Assembly: GCA_946480475.1 (NCBI GenBank)
Contig: CAMLJM010000056.1
Location: forward strand, 1-6,482
Reading direction: 5' to 3'
DNA: 6,482 nt
Origin: an uncultured Alphaproteobacteria bacterium
GTDB lineage: Bacteria > Pseudomonadota > Alphaproteobacteria > Micavibrionales > Micavibrionaceae
How positions within the stretch are numbered: the first letter of the stretch is position 1; each line of letters opens with the position of its first letter. Below the pieces are notes generated by a model that saw only the letters and a list, made by a program, of their open reading frames with translations, ran no database searches and was not told the origin of the DNA. Below, one piece after another: positions 1 through 6,366 of this stretch. Position numbers and translations under genes: made by a program.

Positions 1-3000
1 CGGAGATATCGTAAATGGTATCAAGGCCGCTGGTGAACAGATACGTGTCCGCGTCGGCACCGCCCTGCATGTCATCATTGCCCGCACCGCCCTCCAGCCA
101 GTCATTGCCATTGCCGCCGGTGATCGTGTCGTTGCCTGTGCCGCCATAAAGGAAGTCATTGCCGCTGTTGCCGTTCACCGTATCGTTGCCGCCATTGCCA
201 TAGAGGTAATCAGCGCTGGCGGTGCCGTTCAGCGTGTTATTGCCGCTATCCCCCTGCGTAATGGTGGAGACAGTTGTCAGGTTCACATCCGCATCGGCAT
301 AAAAATCAAGCGTTTCGATCTTGGGACCAGAAGCGGAGAAAAAGCTTGGAATAGTGATCGTATTGTTCGTATCGAACACGATCTGCATATCATTGCCGAT
401 ACGGTAATAAACCGTAGAGGCCGATGCGATGCCCGATGCCAGCACGATGCTGTCCGTGCCGGAACTTTCAATGTAAGTATCATGGCCGCCGCCATAGTGA
501 TACACATCGTCGCCCGTGCCGCCTGAGGCCTCGTCATCGCCTGTGCCGTCATAAAGATGGTCGTTCCCGGCATTCCCCTCCAGCGTATCGTTCCCCGCAT
601 CGCCATAGACAGTGTCGTTATCATCGCCACCTTCTATGTGATCATGGCCGTCACCGCCATAAAGCGTGTCCGCGCCGTCGTAGCCATAGATCCTGTCGTT
701 GCCGCCATTGCCGTAGATGGTGTCGACGTCACCCGTATTCCAGCGCGCGCCGTTCATGACATCAGCGCCGCTCGTCCCTGTATAACTCCAGTTCAGCGCC
801 GTCAGGTTGATGGTCGAGGTATCGTTAAACAGGATGGTCTCAACCACCGTGTCCGCTGCCTTGAAAAACTCCGCAACATAAACTGTGCCCGCATCCGTCC
901 CATTATCAATATCGATCTTCAGATCGTCTACCATCCGAGTCAGCGTGATGTCCCCGCTATCGATCCCCGTGCCGAAGGAAATTGTGTCAGCGCCGTCATA
1001 CTCGACGATCACATCGTCGCCATCGCCGCTTTGGTAGACGTACGTGTCATCGCCCAGGCCACCTTCAAGAACATCCGAGTCTGCGCCACCCGTCATAATA
1101 TCGTTACCGCTCATCCCCTGCAACAGATCGTTACCAGCGTAACCGAACAGATTGTCGATGCCGCTCGACCCGGTAACCGTCTGGTCACTGCCGCTGCCGA
1201 AAGGAAGATCATCAACTGCCAGCGCCGGAAGAATATCATCCTCCAGATCGAGGGCAGCATCTGAATCCGTAATGGCCGCCTGCAGCGCCGCGAGGTCACC
1301 CGCATCAAGATTGGTAACGCCTACAACGCCATCAATCATACGCACGACATTCTCCCAGAATGTCTGGCGCGTCGCTGTATTCGCCAGACCCGTGGCCTCC
1401 GTTTCCAGATCGGAAAGCCTGGTCAGGTCCAGACCCGTAACACCCTCAATCACACCCGAAGCCGGATCGTAATACCAGTTCCCTTCAAATAATTCGCCAC
1501 CAGCCCCTTGCGTCGTCAGGTTAGCATAAATGTGATTAAAGACTTCTTTGAATGCATTGTTTACATCGATGGATGCATTATACATCGGGTTCGGTTGGTG
1601 CCCGCCCTGCAAAAATGGATTGTCAGCCAGCGCCTCAAGAAATCCTAGCTCACGCGCATCAACATAAGAACCGCGTGAAGTGGGCGAAACGCCGTCAACC
1701 CCCGCCCAGCGGAACATAATGTCTTTCACAGCGTCAGCGGTATCCGTTGTACCATCAAAAATCTGACCGAACGTCAGTTCACTGAAACCCGTCACCAGAT
1801 CCAGCAGATTGCCCGTACCCTCATAATCCATGCACATAGCAACGTATAAGGACGGTAAAATACCATAGCCACGCTGATCAATGGGCAAGACCGCTGCATC
1901 GTAAAGCATTTCAAAGCCACCAACATAAACCGTATTCACATTATTATATTGGAAGGCAACATTGTGCATAGCGTAGTTGGTCGCACCGCTTCCCGCATCA
2001 TACGTAAACGTACCCGTATGTGTAACGCTATGCCCCTGATTTGTGGAGCTGACTTCCGTTGCAGTCAGGTTGAGCGCAACAATATCATGATCAGCGAGTG
2101 TGTATAACTCATCAAAATCAGAATACCCATTCTCGTTATGGTCTTGCCAGACGATTAGATCATCCCAGACCACATCTTCGGCATCTATGACATCATCTTT
2201 ATTCAGATCATATTGGCGCAGGGCCGCAAGGCCATTCAAATTATCGGTTCCGAACAACTCACCAGCATCCACGACGCCGTTATCGTTCAGGTCAATAGTC
2301 AGATAACCATCTTCTGCTGCCACAAGCCCCGTTGCTTCCGCAAAACCATCCCCGTCATGATCAAAATATCCTGTGCTACCCGCGAGACTGATAAGATCAA
2401 TCGTGCCACTATGATCAAGATCAAGAACAAGCGGATCTTTTGCATTCTCTGCTGCACCGACTTTGTCTTTAGCCTGTTCTATAGGATCAGGCTCTGGATT
2501 TTCTGTAGAGTCAGATCCAATCTTAGGAGCCTTGGGATACGCCCCCTGCGGCATCACTATAGGTTCGCCCGGTGACGTGCTTGGATTTGGACTGGGAACA
2601 GGTGTATTGGCATGCTCTTCATTATAATCTCTTACGTCATCATCTTGATTTGGTCCTTCATCAAATCGATCACGCTCAGGCCTACCCGACTCCTTCAAAT
2701 GCTCATTCTCTCTTGCTTCCGCATAATCCTCGGCAGCCTGCCGACGTGCGTAGTAGTCCGCATCACTTTCTCCAGGTAGTTTGCCACGAATATCCGTACC
2801 TCTAATACGATAATCATGAATATGAGCCAACTCATGAGCAAGCGCCTGATCAACCGTCTTTTGTGCTGGAGCACCAGACTTAGTTCTATATATTTCACCC
2901 TCTGCAAAATCAGAAGACTTAAGATGAATTTCAAGATCTGGATTGACTATGTTTCCATTAATATCCGTAGGAACACCAGTATTTGTGCCACCCGCCTCGG

Positions 3001-3202
3001 GATCATCAAGACTAATCTTCACTGTACGATCTTCTGAATTGGATGAACCCGCAAGATCAGAATTCATCTTTCCGAAATCCGCTTGTGATGCAAGATTCCT
3101 AATAATCTGCTCGGCTTGATCTAACGTCAAGCCAGAGCCAGTATCATGATCAGTAACTTGATAAGTTACACCATTCACAGAAACGTTACGTGTAGTCGTC
3201 AT
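1..3202 (-). CDS. RTX-family protein with N-terminal HExxH peptidase domain and FrpC-like Asp-Pro module (3' partial)
   Basis: The frame is open from ATG at 3202 to the left edge, giving 1067 residues and no stop. AGAAGGGG at 3209-3216 lies 6 bases before the ATG and supports the start. There is no signal peptide, as expected for type I secretion. Visible parts: residues 1-180 hold HELAH (H123-H127) in the setting ALAHELAHIHDYR, then AREN at 163-166 and ESGRPER at 171-177, recalling M91/NleD-like zinc peptidases; 195-250 is a Pro/Ser/Glu linker; from D256-P257 comes PLVLDLDHSG and several DxDxDG-type loops, as in FrpC self-processing modules; 493-530 carries the FRWAGVDG...SRG..DAREL motif seen in large RTX proteins; 540-665 is probably a helical spacer; then three RTX blocks (about 677-721, 828-902, 986-1055) separated by two beta-rich segments resembling the haemolysin-type calcium-binding related domain. 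The missing 3' end should hold the secretion signal. It is the last visible gene of the cluster. RTX identity is firm; the M91 assignment and secreted protease-toxin role are inferred. Confidence 0.9.
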   Translation of the reverse strand, partial: MTTTRNVSVNGVTYQVTDHDTGSGLTLDQAEQIIRNLASQADFGKMNSDLAGSSNSEDRTVKISLDDPEAGGTNTGVPTDINGNIVNPDLEIHLKSSDFAEGEIYRTKSGAPAQKTVDQALAHELAHIHDYRIRGTDIRGKLPGESDADYYARRQAAEDYAEARENEHLKESGRPERDRFDEGPNQDDDVRDYNEEHANTPVPSPNPSTSPGEPIVMPQGAYPKAPKIGSDSTENPEPDPIEQAKDKVGAAENAKDPLVLDLDHSGTIDLISLAGSTGYFDHDGDGFAEATGLVAAEDGYLTIDLNDNGVVDAGELFGTDNLNGLAALRQYDLNKDDVIDAEDVVWDDLIVWQDHNENGYSDFDELYTLADHDIVALNLTATEVSSTNQGHSVTHTGTFTYDAGSGATNYAMHNVAFQYNNVNTVYVGGFEMLYDAAVLPIDQRGYGILPSLYVAMCMDYEGTGNLLDLVTGFSELTFGQIFDGTTDTADAVKDIMFRWAGVDGVSPTSRGSYVDARELGFLEALADNPFLQGGHQPNPMYNASIDVNNAFKEVFNHIYANLTTQGAGGELFEGNWYYDPASGVIEGVTGLDLTRLSDLETEATGLANTATRQTFWENVVRMIDGVVGVTNLDAGDLAALQAAITDSDAALDLEDDILPALAVDDLPFGSGSDQTVTGSSGIDNLFGYAGNDLLQGMSGNDIMTGGADSDVLEGGLGDDTYVYQSGDGDDVIVEYDGADTISFGTGIDSGDITLTRMVDDLKIDIDNGTDAGTVYVAEFFKAADTVVETILFNDTSTINLTALNWSYTGTSGADVMNGARWNTGDVDTIYGNGGNDRIYGYDGADTLYGGDGHDHIEGGDDNDTVYGDAGNDTLEGNAGNDHLYDGTGDDEASGGTGDDVYHYGGGHDTYIESSGTDSIVLASGIASASTVYYRIGNDMQIVFDTNNTITIPSFFSASGPKIETLDFYADADVNLTTVSTITQGDSGNNTLNGTASADYLYGNGGNDTVNGNSGNDFLYGGTGNDTITGGNGNDWLEGGAGNDDMQGGADADTYLFTSGLDTIYDIS
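38..247 (-). repeat. RTX nonapeptide repeat block 3
   Basis: Residues about 986-1055 contain GNGGNDTVN, GNSGNDFLY, GGTGNDTIT, GGNGNDWLE and GGAGNDDMQ. The block ends in DTYLFTSG, where another beta-rich segment seems to begin at the window edge. The protein therefore continues and its length cannot be judged here. Confidence 0.92.
497..721 (-). repeat. RTX nonapeptide repeat block 2
   Basis: This is the longest visible block, residues about 828-902, with units such as GNGGNDRIY, GYDGADTLY, GGDGHDHIE, GDAGNDTLE and GGTGDDVYH. It is followed by a second beta-rich segment (about 905-975, including IETLDF), so repeat blocks and these segments alternate along the protein. Confidence 0.92.
1040..1174 (-). 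repeat. RTX nonapeptide repeat block 1
   Basis: Within the large RTX protein, residues about 677-721 repeat the GGxGxDxLx pattern (for example GYAGNDLLQ, GMSGNDIMT, GGADSDVLE, GGLGDDTYV). Such repeats fold as calcium-bound parallel beta-rolls after secretion. The block is followed by a beta-rich segment (residues about 728-800, including VETILF) that resembles the haemolysin-type calcium-binding related domain. Confidence 0.9.
1597..1800. repeat. Near-identical direct repeat, copy in the RTX gene
   Basis: This 204-base tract matches 3803-4006 in the same orientation with four differences (1727, 1767, 1768 and 1787). The first 130 bases (1597-1726) are identical, including synonymous positions. 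To the left of 1597 there is no similarity. To the right (1801-1860) identity falls to about three quarters. It encodes the end of the shared module, including the RWAGVDG and DAREL motifs. Confidence 0.93.
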
Positions 3203-3208
3203 CCTTAT

Positions 3209-3216
3209 CCCCTTCT
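3209..3216 (-). promoter_or_regulatory. Ribosome binding site of the RTX gene
   Basis: AGAAGGGG on the minus strand lies 6 bases before ATG 3202. It fixes the start of the large gene, for which no annotation of length is possible from the truncated 3' end. Confidence 0.75.
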
Positions 3217-3230
3217 AATATAAAATAAGA

Positions 3231-3704
3231 TCATTTGCACTTAACAGGAACCGGGTATGGGTACGGATCCGTGAAGCCAGAATACATAGCGAGTCCCCAA
3301 TCCAAAGGCTTTCTTATGTATTGTTTATAATTGTGTTCGCGTATGTCGGTTTCACAAGATATATAATCCATATTTCTAATAAATATTTCTCCATACCCAT
3401 CCGGATTGAGAAAGATCGTAAACTCTTCTCGCAAATCACTGCTCTCTACAATCTTGATAAGCCTCTTATTGCCATTGCTGGTCCAGATATATTCCCCCGC
3501 ATCATTCCGAGATATCACAAGATTATAAGGATCATCCTTCGTCTCGTGAACATCTTGAAACTTTCCCGATCCTACATCCTTGTATTGGGCACGACCCTTA
3601 ATAACAATTTCATCCGCAGCTAAAGATTGCTGAACATGTGCCGTCGAAAGTCCGAATGAAAGGATTGAGAATCCTAGAATTGATAGAATGATGACTTTAC
3701 GCAT
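3231..3704 (-). CDS. Small Sec-exported protein of unknown family; candidate periplasmic inhibitor or immunity protein
   Basis: The gene encodes 157 residues from ATG at 3704, preceded by GGGAG (3711-3715) at a 6-base spacing. Residues 1-30 form a clear signal peptide: MRK, a hydrophobic core, and a probable cleavage after SLAA before DEIVIKG. The mature part is about 127 residues, mostly predicted strand and turn, with only two cysteines (C117 and C156) that could pair in the periplasm, and a Tyr/Pro-rich end (TDPYPYPVPVKCK). I do not recognise the family. It sits between two genes for HExxH proteins, 15 bases after one and 28 bases before the other, so it is probably co-transcribed with both. 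RTX metalloproteases of the serralysin group are commonly encoded beside a small exported inhibitor with a disulfide (the AprI/Inh family). This protein has that general format but no motif I can match to Inh. A protective role is therefore inference from position and export only. Confidence 0.85.
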   Translation of the reverse strand: MRKVIILSILGFSILSFGLSTAHVQQSLAADEIVIKGRAQYKDVGSGKFQDVHETKDDPYNLVISRNDAGEYIWTSNGNKRLIKIVESSDLREEFTIFLNPDGYGEIFIRNMDYISCETDIREHNYKQYIRKPLDWGLAMYSGFTDPYPYPVPVKCK

Positions 3705-3719
3705 ATTTATCTCCCGAAT

Positions 3720-5360
3720 TTAAAAGTAAGAAAATTGTCCAATATTATTTAGAGTCAATTGCCTTATAATGTGATTGCAGGAACGACTTACACATTCTAT
3801 CCGGTGCCCGCCCTGCAAAAATGGATTGTCAGCCAGCGCCTCAAGAAATCCTAGCTCACGCGCATCAACATAAGAACCGCGTGAAGTGGGCGAAACGCCG
3901 TCAACCCCCGCCCAGCGGAACATAATGTCTTTTACAGCGTCAGCGGTATCCGTTGTACCATCAAAAATCTGATTGAACGTCAGTTCACTGAAGCCCGTCA
4001 CCAGATCAAGAAGATTGCCCGTGCCGGTATTATCCATGCTCATGGCGATGTACAATGACGGCAATATGCCGTAGCCGCGCTGATCAATCGGCAGCAGCAG
4101 CGCATCAAAGTTCAGATCGTAATCGCCGACAAAGATCGTGTTGACGTTATCATACTGGAAGGCCACCTCATGCACCGCGTAGTTCGCCGTGCCCGCACCT
4201 GTATCAACGGTAAACGTTCCTGTATGGGTAATGGAATGCCCCTGATTGGTTGAACTGGCAACCGTGGCGTTCAGATTGATGGCTATAATGTCATGATCGG
4301 CCAATGTGTACAGCTCATCATAATCCGAATATACATTTTCATTATGATCCTGCCATACGATCAGGTCGTTCCAGATGGCATCTTCCGCGGTGATCTGCCC
4401 GTCATCATTGGAATCATATTGCGCCAGATGTTCAAACCCGCCCATATCCGCCGTTCCGAACATCTCTCCTGCGTCAACCCGGCCATTCTGATTAAGATCG
4501 AGCGCCAGATAACCATCTTCAGCGGCCACAAGCCCCGTCGCCTCGGCAAAGCCATCGCCATCCTGATCGAAATACCCCGTCGCATTCGCCAGAGAAATCA
4601 GATCAATCGTCCCGCTGTGATCCAGATCCAATACCAGCGGGTCTTTCTTATTCTCTCCCGCTCCCAGCTTCTCATCCGCCTGCTCAACAGGAGTGGGGAG
4701 AGGTTTGCGTTCTGGAATTGGCGGCAATCCAGTTCCCCCTCCTGGTGTTGCTGGATTTATAATCCTTGGATCAACTGGACCAGACGGAGGGGGAAGGGGG
4801 TTGTTGCCGTAAAACCCTCTTGCTGTGGGCGTAGTTTGCTGAGGATCAATCTCGGAAGTCACTTTGTCTTGCACATCAGTCGATTCTTCTTCGCGCGCAG
4901 ACTCGTCTATACCACCATCAATGTTCGGATCTTGGGCAACTCCATCTTTTAAGATTTGCCTAATGTGATCCATTTCATGCGCGAGTAACATCTCATAAGA
5001 AATATCAACATAATCATTTGGATCATCTGTCGTAGTGCCATTATTATTGGCATCAACTTTGAATCTTTCACCATCGAAAAGGTTAGTCCCAAGACTGATT
5101 ACAAAATCTTGGTCTTCCCATGCTGCAGGCCAAGACATTTCCGGATTCTTCCTTGCCCAGAGTTCACGATTCCAAACCTGCCCCTCACTTGAATCTGACA
5201 CCACAATAAGAATATTTGGATTAGCACTAGAACTATTAATAGCATCTATAGTCTTCTTAAACGTTTGCGAATTTTTATAAAGGTTTTTGGTGGCGTTCTC
5301 TATTGTCGTCTGAGTCACACCGTTTCTTGCAGAAGTTACACCTATTGTGTATTTGGCCAT
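3720..5360 (-). CDS. HExxH peptidase-like protein with FrpC-like Asp-Pro module, lacking RTX repeats (truncated paralogue)
   Basis: I start it at ATG 5360 (MAKYTIGVTS), with GGAG six bases upstream; an in-frame TTG at 5372 lies upstream of that site and is unlikely to be the start. The product has 546 residues and no signal peptide. Residues 1-170 contain HEMDH (H128-H132) in YEMLLAHEMDHIRQ, followed by AREEE at 155-159, a possible third-ligand region. Residues 172-230 are a Pro/Gly-rich linker. From D240-P241 a 280-residue module aligns without gaps to residues 256-535 of the RTX protein, about 225 of 280 identical by hand count. It includes repeated Asp-rich calcium loops (DQDGDG, DLNQNG, DSNDDG) and FRWAGVDG. 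Similarity ends at QGGH (519), followed by an unrelated 27-residue tail and TAA. The spacer, RTX repeats and presumably the type I secretion signal are absent, so its export is unexplained. It could be a functional short toxin, a spare N-terminal cassette for recombination, or a decaying duplicate. The intact frame, good ribosome site and operon position argue against simple decay. Confidence 0.88.
   Translation of the reverse strand: MAKYTIGVTSARNGVTQTTIENATKNLYKNSQTFKKTIDAINSSSANPNILIVVSDSSEGQVWNRELWARKNPEMSWPAAWEDQDFVISLGTNLFDGERFKVDANNNGTTTDDPNDYVDISYEMLLAHEMDHIRQILKDGVAQDPNIDGGIDESAREEESTDVQDKVTSEIDPQQTTPTARGFYGNNPLPPPSGPVDPRIINPATPGGGTGLPPIPERKPLPTPVEQADEKLGAGENKKDPLVLDLDHSGTIDLISLANATGYFDQDGDGFAEATGLVAAEDGYLALDLNQNGRVDAGEMFGTADMGGFEHLAQYDSNDDGQITAEDAIWNDLIVWQDHNENVYSDYDELYTLADHDIIAINLNATVASSTNQGHSITHTGTFTVDTGAGTANYAVHEVAFQYDNVNTIFVGDYDLNFDALLLPIDQRGYGILPSLYIAMSMDNTGTGNLLDLVTGFSELTFNQIFDGTTDTADAVKDIMFRWAGVDGVSPTSRGSYVDARELGFLEALADNPFLQGGHRIECVSRSCNHIIRQLTLNNIGQFSYF
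3803..4006. repeat. Near-identical direct repeat, copy in the short paralogue
   Basis: This is the partner of 1597-1800, offset by 2206 bases. Both copies are read in the same codon phase of their own genes, so a crossover between them would stay in frame. Its left edge at 3803 coincides with the point where the short gene stops resembling the RTX gene and enters its private 27-residue tail. Confidence 0.93.
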
Positions 5361-5382
5361 AATTATCTCCAAGTTAAAAAAA

Positions 5383-6294
5383 TTAAAAGCAGGAATTATT
5401 TCTGCTTAGAACCTGAATAACTTCATTCTTACTCATCCCTGCCTTCACATCAGAACAATATAAAATGGAAAGCAAAAACCAATTATAGGAATCAATACTC
5501 TCCACATCCGGTACATTTGGAAGACCAAGTGAGGCCAACAAGCAAGTGGTAAGTAGTTTAGTTTGTAGTTGCATACTGGAACCAATTTTTATTCTGCATA
5601 CTGAAAGTCCAATATGATTACTATCATTTGGCAAATAATAAGCTTTCATTTCTGAGTTACCAGTAACCTCTCGAACTGGCACAGCCTGCCAAAGTTGCGG
5701 CTCAAAGACAAAAGGCCCCCCCGAAAAATCTCCGTAGGAAGCCTCTAATCGCTCATCTGGCACTATAAGTATTCCAGAAAAATCTGATGGACTCACAGCT
5801 CCAATATCTACGATTTGGATTTTTTTCTGTATAGCCCCCTCTAGAGCTAATAAAATTGAATTTATAGCCACTTCGTTTTGTTCTATAAAGCCTGCATATG
5901 CATTACCAGCTCCGGGAATTCCAATTCCGACAGAAATATTAGATGGCCATTTATTAATAACCCCGCTTTTAGGAAGAGCGCCTTGTATTAGGCGTCGCGA
6001 AAACAATTCAGGTGGAGGCGTCATTTCTTTTGATGACGTGAGTACCCCCAATCGTTTCTCAAAAATATTCTTGCCTTGATCCTCATTCCAAAGCCTTTGT
6101 GAAAAAGCAATATCTAGAAAGTCAGAGATAATCTGACTTTTCTCATACAATTTTCCATCAATCTCAACCTGATCAGTTCCATTAATAAGATTCTCGCCAG
6201 CTAGAGCATCTAGGTCCACACACATCACACTGTATGAAATTAACAAAAGCGCTAGCAGTGATAGGGGAAATATTTTTTTACAACAATACAGCAT
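5383..6294 (-). CDS. Secreted DUF2927-like protein of unknown function
   Basis: The chosen ATG at 6294 gives 303 residues that open with a classical signal peptide: MLYCCKK, the hydrophobic run FPLSLLALLLISYSV, and a likely cleavage after DALA before GENLING. A GTG at 6330 would add 12 residues, but it overlaps the predicted transcription start and puts a long extension before the signal peptide. No strong Shine-Dalgarno is seen at either. The middle has KWPSNISVGIGIPG (115-128) and the C-terminal third has CLLASLGLPN (251-260) and LLSILYCSDVKAGMSKNEVI (274-293). These match in order the DUF2927 pattern I recall: a W..pv.v segment, then a GLPN(D) turn, then LL..LYdp.l.pGM...ea. In typical members a Glu-x-x-Gln pair precedes the GLPN turn; here those positions appear to be Cys and Ala, so any catalytic role is doubtful. 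It is the first gene of the cluster, 22 bases ahead of the HEMDH protein. Its role beside the peptidases is unknown; chaperone, inhibitor and surface factor are all open. Confidence 0.75.
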   Translation of the reverse strand: MLYCCKKIFPLSLLALLLISYSVMCVDLDALAGENLINGTDQVEIDGKLYEKSQIISDFLDIAFSQRLWNEDQGKNIFEKRLGVLTSSKEMTPPPELFSRRLIQGALPKSGVINKWPSNISVGIGIPGAGNAYAGFIEQNEVAINSILLALEGAIQKKIQIVDIGAVSPSDFSGILIVPDERLEASYGDFSGGPFVFEPQLWQAVPVREVTGNSEMKAYYLPNDSNHIGLSVCRIKIGSSMQLQTKLLTTCLLASLGLPNVPDVESIDSYNWFLLSILYCSDVKAGMSKNEVIQVLSRNNSCF

Positions 6295-6332
6295 TCCACT
6301 AAATCCACTCTTAAAATACAAAGACCCCACAA

Positions 6333-6361
6333 ATTACGCCATACTTCTGTATGAAATTCAA
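6333..6361 (-). promoter_or_regulatory. Candidate sigma-70-type promoter for the cluster
   Basis: Read on the minus strand, TTGAAT (6356-6361) and CGTAAT (6333-6338) are separated by 17 bases, each matching four of six consensus positions. Transcription would begin near 6325-6327, leaving about 32 bases of leader before ATG 6294, which fits that start better than GTG 6330. An alternative is TTGTGT with TATAAG further upstream, spaced 19 bases. Both are predictions from sequence only. Confidence 0.35.
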
Positions 6362-6366
6362 CAGAA
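6340..6366. promoter_or_regulatory. Overlapping small inverted repeats in the promoter region
   Basis: CATAC-TTCT-GTATG (6340-6353) is a perfect 5-base inverted repeat with a 4-base loop. TTCTGT (6345-6350) and ACAGAA (6361-6366) form a second 6-base inverted repeat across 10 bases. Both overlap the spacer or -35 element of the candidate promoter, where a repressor could bind. I do not recognise the motif as a known operator, and in AT-rich DNA such pairs can arise by chance. Confidence 0.25.

Noticed and set aside
38..721. Repetitive G/C-rich DNA at the left end as a CRISPR array or DNA satellite
   Set aside because: The periodicity is the 27-base unit of degenerate GGxGxDxLx codons, the repeats are not identical, and there are no spacers. 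It is fully explained by RTX coding.
557..1264. A 235-codon plus-strand open frame opposite the RTX repeats
   Set aside because: It is a shadow of the repetitive Gly/Asp codons on the minus strand. It has no ribosome site, family resemblance or plausible composition, and lies wholly inside the RTX gene.
3203..3230. A terminator between the small secreted gene and the RTX gene
   Set aside because: The 28-base gap holds no stem followed by a T run, only the ribosome site of the RTX gene.
4293..4952. A 219-codon plus-strand open frame opposite the short paralogue
   Set aside because: It is antisense to a conserved module whose minus-strand reading is clearly coding and aligned residue by residue with the paralogue.
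3720..5360. The short paralogue as a pseudogene
   Set aside because: Its frame is uninterrupted for 546 codons, it retains HExxH and the calcium loops, and it has a good ribosome site. Truncation relative to the RTX gene alone does not show loss of function.
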